Positions 55,907 to 64,000 of a stretch of 64,000 bases of DNA are shown here, in pieces. Source of the DNA: Lacticaseibacillus absianus. Its GTDB lineage: Bacteria > Bacillota > Bacilli > Lactobacillales > Lactobacillaceae. The notes beneath the pieces are model-generated. The model worked only from the letters and a program-made list of their open reading frames with translations. It was not told the origin of the DNA and did no database searches. The stretch is taken from NCBI RefSeq assembly GCF_013407595.1, contig NZ_JABEKX010000002.1, positions 434,001 through 498,000 of the forward strand. The letters are read 5' to 3'. How positions within the stretch are numbered: the stretch's first letter is position 1; each line of letters starts with the position of its first letter. Both the position numbers and the translations under genes were made by a program.

Positions 55907-56543
55907 TGTATTGATTGTAGACGATCACGAAATGGTGCGCCTCGGCATCTCCACTTACCTCGGGGTGCAACCAGACCTGACCGTGATCGGTGAAGCCGAA
56001 GACGGGGCCCAGGGGCTGGCGATGGCGCTCGACCTGCGCCCCGATGTGATCTTGATGGACCTGGTGATGCCCAACATGGACGGCATTACCGCGACCCAGA
56101 AGATCCTTGCCGCTTGGCCAGAGGCGCGCATCATCATTTTGACCAGCTTCATCGACGATGAGAAGGTCTACCCGGCCATTGAGGCGGGGGCCGCGAGCTA
56201 TATTCTCAAGACCGCGACGGCCGAGGAGATCGCCAGTGCGATCCGCCAGACCGCGCAAGGCGAGTCGGTGCTCGAGCCGCAGGTGACGACCAAGATGATG
56301 AATCGCTTGACCCAAAAGCAAAAGCCCGAGCTGTACGATGACCTGACCAACCGCGAGCGGGAGGTCCTGATGCTGATCGCTAAGGGCAAGAGCAACCAGG
56401 AGATCGCCACCGAGCTCTTCATCACGCTCAAGACGGTCAAGACGCACGTCTCGAACATCCTGGCGAAGCTGGAAGTCGAAGATCGTACCCAAGCGGCGAT
56501 CTACGCCTTCACCCATGGGCTCGTCAAGAAGGACGCTGATTAA
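55899..56543 (+). CDS. liaR: envelope-stress response regulator LiaR/VraR
   Basis: A 214-residue NarL/FixJ regulator. Receiver domain with phosphoacceptor Asp54 (ILMDLVMPN) and a C-terminal LuxR-type helix-turn-helix (LTNREREVLMLIAKGKSNQEIATELFITLKTVKTHVSNILAKL). ATG lies inside the liaS end (8-base overlap). Together with liaFS it forms one operon. Confidence 0.96.
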   Translation: MINVLIVDDHEMVRLGISTYLGVQPDLTVIGEAEDGAQGLAMALDLRPDVILMDLVMPNMDGITATQKILAAWPEARIIILTSFIDDEKVYPAIEAGAASYILKTATAEEIASAIRQTAQGESVLEPQVTTKMMNRLTQKQKPELYDDLTNREREVLMLIAKGKSNQEIATELFITLKTVKTHVSNILAKLEVEDRTQAAIYAFTHGLVKKDAD

Positions 56544-56559
56544 CGAAGGAGGCCCCGCC

Positions 56560-56850
56560 ATGTTAACGATCACCGATGCGGCCAGCCAGTGGTTCCGCCA
56601 AGAATTGGCGCTCCCGGCGACAGGGAGTGGCATCCGGTTTTTTGGCAAAGTTTACGGCAAAACTGAAGTGCACGACGGCTTCTCCGTCGGCATGACGCGA
56701 GACGATAGCCTCGACGATGCCGTTGCCACAACCCTCAAAGACGGCGTGACCTACTACATTGCTGAGCCGGACGCCTGGTTCTTCGACCACCTCGCGATGC
56801 AAGTGGACGTGGCCCACGACGAGCCGGCGTACCACTTCAGCGAGCGGTAG
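56560..56850 (+). CDS. HesB/IscA-like small protein (YneR type)
   Basis: A 96-residue protein of the HesB-like fold, starting MLTITDAASQWFRQEL and ending in a YHFSER-type tail. The three cysteines of true A-type iron-sulfur carriers are absent, so cluster binding is unlikely. ATG at 56560 follows GAAGGAGG; upstream in-frame starts lie inside liaR. It may be co-transcribed with liaFSR; the gap is only 16 bases. Function unknown. Confidence 0.8.
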   Translation: MLTITDAASQWFRQELALPATGSGIRFFGKVYGKTEVHDGFSVGMTRDDSLDDAVATTLKDGVTYYIAEPDAWFFDHLAMQVDVAHDEPAYHFSER

Positions 56851-56868
56851 GCCCAACCCGATAGACGC

Positions 56869-56904
56869 AAACGCTGGGACCGCAATGGGCCCCAGTGTTT
56901 TTGT
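56869..56904 (+). terminator. terminator after the HesB-like gene
   Basis: AAACGCTGGG and CCCAGTGTTT arms (one G-T pair), then TTTTTG. Confidence 0.7.
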
Positions 56905-57012
56905 GTTACATAAATGCAAGGATCAGACCAAAAGCCGCGGACGGCGCTTGCGCCGGGCACGTGGCGCCCGTACGATGAGAGGGAACGTCACGCGAACGAG
57001 GAGGGTGGCCGC

Positions 57013-57036
57013 GTGCGGCCAAGACAACAGAGATGA
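57013..57036 (+). CDS. possible 7-codon leader ORF
   Basis: GTG-CGG-CCA-AGA-CAA-CAG-AGA-TGA sits 8 bases after the strong GAGGAGGG site, and its stop overlaps the ATG of the next gene (ATGA). That next gene has no ribosome site of its own within 20 bases. Suggests translation by coupling. Confidence 0.4.
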   Translation: MRPRQQR

Positions 57037-58061
57037 GCAAACGAACGATTCAAGCCGCTTTGATCCTGGGTACGGTGGCGATGCTGGGGGCCTGTGGCGC
57101 GCCGGCGACCAGCCGACCGACGACCAAGCAGACGCCGCAGCCGAAGACGGCGACGCGTCAGTCGACTCAAGGCAAGCCCCGTCAGCCTCAGGCCAAAAAG
57201 CCTCGCGCCGGCATGCAACTTGCCGCGATCCAACGGGGGGACTTCAGCAGCCTCGAGGGGCAGTGGACGCCGATCGGCTTCTCCGCTAACTACCGCGACG
57301 GGACGACCCCGGGCCTTGAGGCCGGCGGCGGGGGGCACCTGACCGTCACGGCGGATCAGCTGAGCACCGGCGAGATCACGCTCAAGGGCACCACCCTGAC
57401 CGACAGCGCCGGGACGCACGCACTCACCTACACGCGCAAAGGGGCGGCGCTTTTGGGCACCCTAGCCGACGCGGCGCATGTGGCGATCAACTGGGCGGTC
57501 AATTTTTACCCCAAGGGCGCGACTGCGGACTTCAAGGCGCTGACTGGGGATGCGACCAATCAGGAGAACCTGATCGAGGTCTGGACCAGCAACAACTCGG
57601 TGCGGCAGATCTTCGCCCAGGACCTCACGGCTGCCCGGCGCCGCGCGATCCAGGGGCTCGACCTACAGCAGCTGGCGGCCGGGAACTACACGAGCCTGGC
57701 CGGCACGTGGGTCAATCCGGCCGATGGGGGGCGGTTCGTGGTGACGACTGAGACGCAGAAGCGTCCCGCCGGTTTCGACAACACGGGCAGCGACATCGGC
57801 GTTGTGATCAGTAACCACGACCAGGACGACCACCACCAGTTCGTGATGTTCGACTCGACGGACACGACGGTCGGGCGCACACTGATGGCGACCCTGGGCT
57901 ACTGGGATGCAAGCCAGCCGTTTCAGCAGTTCGACCCGCTGCTGCTCGTGCCCAAGGGGGTACAAGCGACCACGGCGGATGACTCCGATGTGACGCGCGA
58001 CCGGATGATCCTCGGTGGCGGTCAAGGCGGGTTTGCCCCGCAGGCCTACTACCGGCAGTGA
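57033..58061 (+). CDS. DUF6287-type lipoprotein
   Basis: A 342-residue secreted lipoprotein. Signal peptide with lipobox MLGAC (Cys21), a Pro/Thr/Gln-rich linker to about residue 58, then two related domains. Each begins with a shared pattern: LAAIQRGDFSSLEGQWTP at about 64 and LQQLAAGNYTSLAGTWVNP at about 210. This repeat pattern matches DUF6287 lipoproteins common in lactobacilli. The ribosome site is distant from the ATG; a short leader ORF may couple. Role unknown, surface exposed. Confidence 0.82.
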   Translation: MSKRTIQAALILGTVAMLGACGAPATSRPTTKQTPQPKTATRQSTQGKPRQPQAKKPRAGMQLAAIQRGDFSSLEGQWTPIGFSANYRDGTTPGLEAGGGGHLTVTADQLSTGEITLKGTTLTDSAGTHALTYTRKGAALLGTLADAAHVAINWAVNFYPKGATADFKALTGDATNQENLIEVWTSNNSVRQIFAQDLTAARRRAIQGLDLQQLAAGNYTSLAGTWVNPADGGRFVVTTETQKRPAGFDNTGSDIGVVISNHDQDDHHQFVMFDSTDTTVGRTLMATLGYWDASQPFQQFDPLLLVPKGVQATTADDSDVTRDRMILGGGQGGFAPQAYYRQ

Positions 58062-58144
58062 GCGTGCCGGCCCCAACCGCTGTGGCGGGCGCGCGAGAAG
58101 TTGATCGTGGGTCCTGCAAGCGGCGAATGCCCAATAATTAGCTG

Positions 58145-58190
58145 AAAAGGCCATCAAAGTGGCGATCGACATCCGGTTTGATGGCCTTTT
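58145..58190. terminator. terminator between the lipoprotein and ABC genes
   Basis: AAAAGGCCATCAAA and TTTGATGGCCTTTT are perfect 14-base arms with an 18-base loop; works for both convergent genes. Confidence 0.85.
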
Positions 58191-58260
58191 TAGTGTCAAA
58201 GTGGTGAGTATCTGGCCTGGCGTGCGCGGGTTGCTTGACTTAGCGGCTGAGCGGGGCGAC

Positions 58261-59817
58261 TCACAGCGGCTGAAGCGTGAGGACGTGATCGTAGGTCGCG
58301 AGTGCTGCCGGATCGATATGGTGTTCCACCTGGATCAGCGTACCGCTGAAGCGTTGGAAGACCGCCTGGAGCTGCGCGGCGGTGTGGGGATCTAATCCGC
58401 TCAAGCCTTCGTCGACCAGCAGGATGGGGCGGTGCGTGAGTAGGGCGCGGGCCACTTCGAGCCGCTTGAGTTCGCCGCCGGATAGCGGGCGGGCCGTGGC
58501 GCCAAGCACCAGGGCGAGTTGATCCACCAAGTGTGGCAGGCCGACCTGCACCAGGGCTGCCTGCAAGTCCGCGTCGGTCACCGGGCGACCCAGCGCGAGG
58601 TTGAAGCGTAACGTATCGTGGAACAAAAAGGGCGTCTGGGCCACCAGCGCGATCTGCTCGGCCCAGCGCGTGGCGTGAGCGCGTGTGCCGCTGAGTGGCG
58701 GCAAGGTGTCTGCGAGCGTCTGCAGCAAAGTCGACTTGCCACTCCCTGATGGACCTTGGATCAGCCAGTGCGCCCCTTGGGTGATCGTTAAGTCTAGCGG
58801 TGGGGTCAGTGGGTGATCGTAGCCGACTGTCACGTGGGTCCAGGTGAGTTGCGTCGGTGGGCCGACCGGGGCCAGTGGGTAGGGCTGCGGGGCAACAGGC
58901 GCGGTGAGGACCTGATCGAGGAGTGGACGCGCCGCGGTCAACCGGTTGTAATACTGAGCGATACTGACGAGGGGCGCGGTGACGCGATCTGCGGCCGAGT
59001 TCAGGGTGAGCAGCGCACCGATCGTTAACTGGCCGTGAAAGACGAGCCAGGCCCCGATCGCCAGCGGCACGAGAAAGGCGACGTCATACAGGAGCTGGAC
59101 GAGGGTGCTGGCACCGCTCTGACGCAGATTCATCGCAAAATAGCGGTGCTCGCTGCGGGCCAGACTATGGTGCAGGCGGTCGAGCAGCGTGCTATCGAGC
59201 TGGTAGGTGCGCGCCAGGGGTCTGGCGTTCAAGGTCTCCTCCAACTGGTCCGTGTAGCGCTGGTTGGCGGTCTGCCAGGCGATGGTGCCGCGCTGAAGCC
59301 AGGCACCGGTGAACTTAGGGACTAGGCTGGGCAGTAGCCCGAAGCTGACGAAGAGCAGGCCGAGCCGCCAGTTAGTGGCTAGGATGAAGGCGAACGTGAG
59401 CAGGGCTTGTAGGCTACAAAAAACGATCATGCCCAGCGAGTCGACAAACGCCGATTCGATCTGCTTGATGTCGTTGAAGATCACCGCGGTGAACTGGCTG
59501 CTCGACTGCGTTGCGTTGCTCGGGGCCAAAGCGTGTTGGGCCACCAGCATTCGCAAGTCGAGGTTCAAGGCGCGGCGGTTTTGGCCCACGCAATAATTGT
59601 AGGCGTAGTTGAACGAGACGAGGAAGACGAGGGCGATGGCCCACCCGCCTAACAGGGTGAGCCCCTGCTTGAGCTGATGGGCAGCCATCGCGTCGGTGAA
59701 ATGGCCGATCACGTAAGGCTGCACAATCCCATCGAAGCTCAGGCCCAGGGCACTTAATAGTAAGGCAACCACGAGCCTGCGGTGCGGCGAGTAGAGCCGG
59801 CGTATCAGTTGAAACAT
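58261..59817 (-). CDS. ABC exporter, fused membrane and ATPase domains
   Basis: A 518-residue half-transporter. Six membrane helices in the first 300 residues, then the ATPase: Walker A GPSGSGKST, Q-loop in VAQTPFLF, signature LSGGELKRLEVARAL, Walker B ILLVDEGLSGLD and H-loop in QVEHH. It is short for the class (usually 570 or more). It could homodimerise. ATG at 59817 follows AAAGGTGG; longer starts at 59838 precede that site. Divergent from an Rgg-like regulator, suggesting regulated export of a peptide or drug. Confidence 0.88.
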   Translation of the reverse strand: MFQLIRRLYSPHRRLVVALLLSALGLSFDGIVQPYVIGHFTDAMAAHQLKQGLTLLGGWAIALVFLVSFNYAYNYCVGQNRRALNLDLRMLVAQHALAPSNATQSSSQFTAVIFNDIKQIESAFVDSLGMIVFCSLQALLTFAFILATNWRLGLLFVSFGLLPSLVPKFTGAWLQRGTIAWQTANQRYTDQLEETLNARPLARTYQLDSTLLDRLHHSLARSEHRYFAMNLRQSGASTLVQLLYDVAFLVPLAIGAWLVFHGQLTIGALLTLNSAADRVTAPLVSIAQYYNRLTAARPLLDQVLTAPVAPQPYPLAPVGPPTQLTWTHVTVGYDHPLTPPLDLTITQGAHWLIQGPSGSGKSTLLQTLADTLPPLSGTRAHATRWAEQIALVAQTPFLFHDTLRFNLALGRPVTDADLQAALVQVGLPHLVDQLALVLGATARPLSGGELKRLEVARALLTHRPILLVDEGLSGLDPHTAAQLQAVFQRFSGTLIQVEHHIDPAALATYDHVLTLQPL

Positions 59818-59840
59818 ATCGATCCCACCTTTCATCACCC

Positions 59841-59858
59841 AGCATAGTCTGCTATGCT
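59841..59858. promoter_or_regulatory. palindrome between divergent genes
   Basis: AGCATAGTCTGCTATGCT, two perfect 7-base arms around TCTG. Each arm contains TATGCT, a possible -10, one on each strand. A likely operator for the adjacent Rgg-like regulator. Confidence 0.55.
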
Positions 59859-59883
59859 GAGCGCAGTAGAAGGGGTGACAAAA

Positions 59884-60825
59884 ATGGCAGATGAAAGTGG
59901 GCCGACGATGCGGCGGTTGCGTCAGATGAAAGGCATCACCCAGGCAGATTTTTACGCCGACGTCTTATCGCCACGGCAGGCGATCCGCTTTGAAAATGGG
60001 GAGAACGCCCCGCGCTTAGACGCCTTATTTCCGTTGATCGCGCGGCTCGGGCTGACATTGAGTGAGTTTGACGCACAGCGCGCGCACCAGACCGTGGCGC
60101 CCCCGGTCAAGCCGGCCCTTGAGGCCAGTGCGCAGGCGGTGATCGCGAAGCTGGCCCAATGGCCGGATTGGCAGTTGACGGCGACCGAGCATGACACGTT
60201 GCGTCAGTATGCGTTGACGGCCAGTGTGCTGTCGTTGCGAGACATCGTGCAGCTGATGACCGCCAGCTGGCTGTTTGACCCTAGCGTTGGGGAGTCGATC
60301 CGTGACCGGTTGTGGCGCGATCTTCAGGTCTATCGCGCCGTGCCGGGCTATCAGCGCGTGGCGACGGGAATGTGGACGACTCGCGGGTTCGATTACGCCG
60401 TGCGCGGCCAGCTGGCGCGCAGTCGGCAAGCTTTCGAGCAGGCGCTCAGCCTGCCGGCGGACGATCGCTTCAGTCGCCTGAACAGTCGCTTCTACCTGGC
60501 GCTCCTGCACCCTGAGCGCGGGGCGGCGGCGCTGTACCAGCAGACCCAGCCGCTGATCCTAGGCGTCTGGCAGCTGGGCGACCGGGTCTTGGCCGATGGG
60601 CTGGTGGACAACCGGCGGCACATCCTGACTGCGATGGGCGTACATGCGCATTGGCGGCGTGAGGAGCTCGGGGCCATGGCGCGCATGCAGCGCCGGCAAC
60701 CGGCAGCGGCGTTGAGCGATGCGGCTGATTATTATACCGATGCGGTCTTTCCGGGGCTGACGGCCGCGCTGGCCGAGTTTGGCGGGCCGCTGCGCGTCCA
60801 TGAGCACAGTGGGCACGAGCCGTGA
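59884..60825 (+). CDS. Rgg-like transcriptional regulator
   Basis: A 313-residue regulator. N-terminal helix-turn-helix of XRE type (MRRLRQMKGITQADFYADVLSPRQAIRFENGENAP, about residues 9-45) and an all-helical C-terminal domain as in Rgg/GadR/MutR proteins. ATG at 59884 follows AAGGGGTGA. Rgg regulators usually bind a short hydrophobic peptide; no such peptide gene was found nearby. Divergent ABC exporter is a plausible target. Confidence 0.78.
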   Translation: MADESGPTMRRLRQMKGITQADFYADVLSPRQAIRFENGENAPRLDALFPLIARLGLTLSEFDAQRAHQTVAPPVKPALEASAQAVIAKLAQWPDWQLTATEHDTLRQYALTASVLSLRDIVQLMTASWLFDPSVGESIRDRLWRDLQVYRAVPGYQRVATGMWTTRGFDYAVRGQLARSRQAFEQALSLPADDRFSRLNSRFYLALLHPERGAAALYQQTQPLILGVWQLGDRVLADGLVDNRRHILTAMGVHAHWRREELGAMARMQRRQPAAALSDAADYYTDAVFPGLTAALAEFGGPLRVHEHSGHEP

Positions 60826-60926
60826 GCGGGCCCTGCCTGGACGCCTTGGCGCTTTTGTGTTACACATAGAGAGGCATGCAGCGCTTGGCGCTGCGCGACT
60901 ACCAGAAGAACGTGAGGGACGCTTCT

Positions 60927-63101
60927 TTGATCGATCAACCAACACTTCAACTCATTCGTGCCGGGATCACCGGCATCACTGATCGGCAGATCAGCGCCGT
61001 GCTGACCCTGATGGATGCGGGCAACACGTTCCCGTTCATCGCGCGCTACCGCAAGGAGATGACCGGCAGCCTCGACGAAGTCCAGATCCAGACGATCGAA
61101 GCGGCTTATCAGCGCGTCGCGGCCTTGCAGGCGCGGCAGGCAGCGGTGATCCACGCGATCGACGCGCAGGGGCAACTGACCCCCGCATTGGAACGGCAGA
61201 TCCTGGCGAGCACCCAACTTCAGGCGGTGGAAGACCTTTATTTGCCGTACAAGGCGAAGCGCCAGACCAAAGCGGCGGTCGCCCGACAGCAGGGCCTGAC
61301 GCCGCTGGCGGACTGGCTCCTGACGTTGCCGCGCGGCGACGTGTTGCGTGAAGCCCAGCGGTATGTCGCCGCTGCCAAGGGGGTCGACTCGGCACAGGCG
61401 GCGCTTGACGGGGCACATGAGTTGTTGGCTGAGCGCTTCAGTGAAATTGCGGCGTGGCGCAACTGGGTCCGCAACACCACGGCGCGGACCGGGACGCTGC
61501 GGGTGACCGTGCGGCCCAAGAAGCAGGCACTGGATGAGAAGGGAGTCTATCAGCAGTTCTACGACTTCGAGGCACCGCTCAAGAAGCTATCTGCGACGCA
61601 GGTGATGGCGATCAACCGCGGGGAAAAAGCCGAGCTCTTATCGGTCAAAGTCAACGTGGACACTGCGGCGATCTTTCGCTATTACCACGGCAAGCTGATC
61701 GGCCAGCGGCCTGCCAGCGCCGCCACCGCCGCCGTGGAAGCCGCGTACCAGGATGCCTACAAGCGCTTCGTCGGCCCGGCCATCGAGCGGGAGGCGCGCA
61801 GTGCGCTGACCGACACGGCCGCCGGCGAGTCGATCCAAGTGTTCGGGCAGAATCTCTACAACCTGCTCATGCAAGCGCCGCTCAAGGGGCAGGTCGTCTT
61901 GGGGTTCGACCCGGCGTACCGGACCGGCTGTAAGCTGGCGGTCGTCGATGAGAACGGGAAGTTTTTGACCCAAGCCGTGATCTACCCGCACCAACCGGCC
62001 CCGGAAGCCAAGCGGCAGGCCGCGATGCCGGCATTGATCGACCTGATCGAGCGCTATCAGGTCACGGTGGTCGCGATCGGCAACGGGACTGCGAGTCGCG
62101 AGTCCGAGCAGTTCGTCGCGGCGGCGTTGCGTCAGCTGGATCGCGAGGTCTACTATGTGATCGTCAACGAGGCAGGGGCCTCGGTGTATTCGGCCAGCCA
62201 GGCGGCGCGCGATGAGTTTCCGACGCTTCACGTCGAGCAGCGTAGCGCGATCAGCATCGCCCGGCGGCTGCAGGATCCGCTGGCGGAGCTGGTCAAGATC
62301 GACCCCGCGGCGGTCGGCGTGGGGCAGTACCAGCACGACCTGCCGGCCAAAGCGCTGGCCAGCGAAGTCGACGGCGTGGTCGAGCGTGCCGTGAACCGCG
62401 TCGGGGTGGACCTGAACACAGCGAGTGCGGCGCTGTTGACCCGCATCTCCGGGCTGTCTGCGACGATCGCGGCCAACATCGTGCAGTACCGCGATGAACA
62501 CGGCCGCTACGGGAGCCGGGCGGCGCTGAAAAAAGTCCCGCGGCTTGGCCCCAAGGCCTTCGAGCAATCCGTCGGGTTCCTGCGCATCGTTGCCGGCCGT
62601 GAGCCGCTGGACAACACCGATGTGCATCCGGAGAGCTACCCGGTTGCCCGCCAGCTGCTGAAGGCGGCCGGTGTCGCCCCGGCCGCGCTCGGCACCGAGG
62701 CCGCCCAGACGAAGCTGCGGCTGGTCGACACTGCGCCGCTGATCGCAAGCGGCGTGGGGGCGGAGACGGTGCGCGACATCGTCACCAGCCTGTTGCAGCC
62801 GGGGCGTGATGGGCGTGACCGCATGGCGGCCCCGCAGTTGCGCCAAGACGTCTTGAGCATAACCGACCTAGTCCCGGGGATGGCGCTTGAAGGGACCGTC
62901 CGCAACGTGGTCGACTTCGGGGCATTCGTCGATATTGGCGTCAAGCACGACGGGCTCGTGCATGTCTCACGGATGACGACTCAGTACGTGCGCGACCCCA
63001 AGGCGATCGTGGCAGTCGGCGACATCGTGTCGGTCTGGATCGAATCCGTCGACCTAGCCCGCGATCGCATTCAACTGACCATGATCGCACCGGCGGGGTG
63101 A
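60927..63101 (+). CDS. Tex-family S1 RNA-binding protein
   Basis: About 724 residues, a transcription accessory factor. Order: N-terminal Tex helices, YqgF-like RNase H fold (about 318-440, VVLGFDPAYRTGCKLAVVDENG), helix-hairpin-helix repeats (about 485-560, VDLNTASAALLTRISGL and IVQYRDEHGRY) and a C-terminal S1 domain (about 640-710, GMALEGTVRNVVDFGAFVDIGVKHDGLVHVS). TTG at 60927 is 8 bases after GAGGG and gives the family N-terminus; ATG at 60876 is an alternative with a poorly spaced site. Confidence 0.92.
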   Translation: MIDQPTLQLIRAGITGITDRQISAVLTLMDAGNTFPFIARYRKEMTGSLDEVQIQTIEAAYQRVAALQARQAAVIHAIDAQGQLTPALERQILASTQLQAVEDLYLPYKAKRQTKAAVARQQGLTPLADWLLTLPRGDVLREAQRYVAAAKGVDSAQAALDGAHELLAERFSEIAAWRNWVRNTTARTGTLRVTVRPKKQALDEKGVYQQFYDFEAPLKKLSATQVMAINRGEKAELLSVKVNVDTAAIFRYYHGKLIGQRPASAATAAVEAAYQDAYKRFVGPAIEREARSALTDTAAGESIQVFGQNLYNLLMQAPLKGQVVLGFDPAYRTGCKLAVVDENGKFLTQAVIYPHQPAPEAKRQAAMPALIDLIERYQVTVVAIGNGTASRESEQFVAAALRQLDREVYYVIVNEAGASVYSASQAARDEFPTLHVEQRSAISIARRLQDPLAELVKIDPAAVGVGQYQHDLPAKALASEVDGVVERAVNRVGVDLNTASAALLTRISGLSATIAANIVQYRDEHGRYGSRAALKKVPRLGPKAFEQSVGFLRIVAGREPLDNTDVHPESYPVARQLLKAAGVAPAALGTEAAQTKLRLVDTAPLIASGVGAETVRDIVTSLLQPGRDGRDRMAAPQLRQDVLSITDLVPGMALEGTVRNVVDFGAFVDIGVKHDGLVHVSRMTTQYVRDPKAIVAVGDIVSVWIESVDLARDRIQLTMIAPAG

Positions 63102-63120
63102 GCGGTTCCGCGCGGGCGAC

Positions 63121-63157
63121 ACGCAAAAAGGCAACCAGCCGGTTGCCTTTTTTGCGT
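63121..63157. terminator. bidirectional terminator after tex
   Basis: ACGCAAAAAGGCAACC and GGTTGCCTTTTTTGCGT arms with AGCC loop. Confidence 0.92.
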
Positions 63158-63198
63158 GCCGTGGGGGCGACTGACGCGGCGGTCGGATCGCGGGGTGA

Positions 63199-64000
63199 TC
63201 AGTCGTGGTGCTGATAGGGCTTGGGCTGGACGGTGACGCCGACGCTCGATCCCGCTACGATCGGCAGCTTGGCCGCGGTGACCAAAGCCGCGGCGCTGCC
63301 GGTGACCATGACGCCTTTGAACCGGACGGTCTTGGCCGTTGCAGCCATCGCGGTGCGGTAGGCGGTCACGTTGGCGTCCTGCGGGCCGTATGATCGCCAG
63401 TACTGGGCCAAGTAGTGCCGCCAATCCGAGTAGTCGAGTGGCGCCGTCAGGTCAACGCCGAGTGGATCGGCGACGTGTTGAAGCCCATTGGTGGCCGTGC
63501 TCGGGTCGTCGAGGATGTATCCCCAGCACAGCGTGATTTGCCGGGGCAAGGCGTGCTTGATCTCCGCCAGCGTCAGCGGGGCATCGAAGGTCAGGGCCAG
63601 CTCCCCGTAAGTGTTGGTCATGCCTGCAAGGCGCAACCCTTCATTGGGCAGCGTGGCGGTGGACGCGGTGTAAAAATTGGCGATCTTCTGCCCGTCCAGC
63701 GTGTACGACTGGGTCTGGTCCGCTGCGCCAGTGTCGCCGACATTGAGCGCGTGGCGATGCCCGATCGTCTGATCCACCTGGTGAGATAGCGTCGCGAACT
63801 GGCTGGTTAGTGTTCGCCACGGGACCGGGATCCCGGCGATCAACTTGTACTCGTTCGTCACGACTTGACCGCTGGCCAACCCCGCGTTGGTCAACTGTTC
63901 GTTGCTCACGGCGACATTGGGCTCGGCGACTTGGTGGTAGACCAGCAGTTGATCGAAAAGCTGTTGCATCTGGTGGGCAGCCAGCCGGTCGACGACCGCA
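63199..64000 (-). CDS. sigma factor regulator C-terminal domain protein (partial)
   Basis: At least 267 residues; the frame stays open to the window edge, so the N-terminus is missing. The pattern GELALTFDAPLTLAEIKHALPRQITLCWGYILDD matches the sigma-regulator C-terminal (Sigma_reg_C) domain, where FDxPxTLxEIKxxLP precedes a Trp/Tyr block. Relatives have a membrane helix and an N-terminal anti-sigma part and sit beside an ECF sigma gene, which would lie outside this window. The domain call is from motif recall only. Confidence 0.6.
   Translation of the reverse strand, partial: AVVDRLAAHQMQQLFDQLLVYHQVAEPNVAVSNEQLTNAGLASGQVVTNEYKLIAGIPVPWRTLTSQFATLSHQVDQTIGHRHALNVGDTGAADQTQSYTLDGQKIANFYTASTATLPNEGLRLAGMTNTYGELALTFDAPLTLAEIKHALPRQITLCWGYILDDPSTATNGLQHVADPLGVDLTAPLDYSDWRHYLAQYWRSYGPQDANVTAYRTAMAATAKTVRFKGVMVTGSAAALVTAAKLPIVAGSSVGVTVQPKPYQHHD

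Overview
The window is a high-GC stretch (about 60 % by eye) of a Firmicutes chromosome, most likely from the Lactobacillaceae. The evidence is the gene order polA-mutM-coaE-nrdR-dnaB-dnaI-thrS-infC-rpmI-rplT, the mevalonate genes thl-mvaA-mvaS, pyruvate oxidase, an atpBEFHAGDC operon followed by a DUF1146 gene and mbl, T-box leaders on thrS, metQ and pheS, and strong AGGAGG-type ribosome sites. Species cannot be fixed from the sequence alone. No rRNA, tRNA or CRISPR array was seen. TTG and GTG starts are common.

Layout. 1-8.4 kb: DNA replication and repair genes, then thrS behind a Thr T-box, then infC-rpmI-rplT behind an L20-type leader. infC appears to start at ATA. 8.5-10.5 kb: a small accessory patch with a degenerate mutarotase homologue, a 53-residue membrane protein, a membrane-anchored Mrr-type nuclease and an unknown 97-residue protein. 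10.7-14.3 kb: the upper mevalonate pathway as a tightly coupled operon. 14.7-19 kb: pyruvate oxidase, a patatin-like lipase, and murT without an adjacent gatD. 19-24.6 kb: tdk-prfA-prmC-tsaC-glyA-upp. 24.6-31.6 kb: the F1Fo ATP synthase operon, preceded by a palindrome and a short self-terminating unit. 32-35.7 kb: elongation and envelope genes (DUF1146, mbl, epuA, yidD, DUF2969, rodA), then a GcvH-like gene. 35.8-41.2 kb: a membrane-anchored NagZ-type hexosaminidase and a Met T-box-controlled metQ-metQ-metN-metI operon.

41.2-43.1 kb is the mobile, AT-richer island. It holds a 210-bp MITE-like element with a perfect 26-bp palindrome inside, 13-bp tandem repeats, an IS110-family insertion sequence, and a 67-bp hairpin element that is a near-identical inverted copy of the atp operon terminator 11.5 kb away. 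43.3-53.9 kb: yidC, acyP, an rRNA methyltransferase, an HD protein, an HxlR regulator, a membrane protein, pheS-pheT behind a Phe T-box, mltG, udk and greA. 54-64 kb: the LiaFSR envelope-stress system, a HesB-like protein, a DUF6287-type lipoprotein, an ABC exporter divergent from an Rgg-like regulator across a palindrome, tex, and the end of a sigma-regulator-like protein cut by the window edge.

How the genes work together. Most of the window is housekeeping: replication restart, translation, energy coupling and isoprenoid supply. Wall growth is the recurring theme, served by mbl, rodA, mltG, murT, nagZ, yidC and liaFSR. Amino-acid supply is sensed by three T-boxes. I found no single large undescribed system. 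The most unusual material is the dispersed hairpin pair, the MITE/IS110 island and the short RNA-like unit upstream of the ATP synthase operon.
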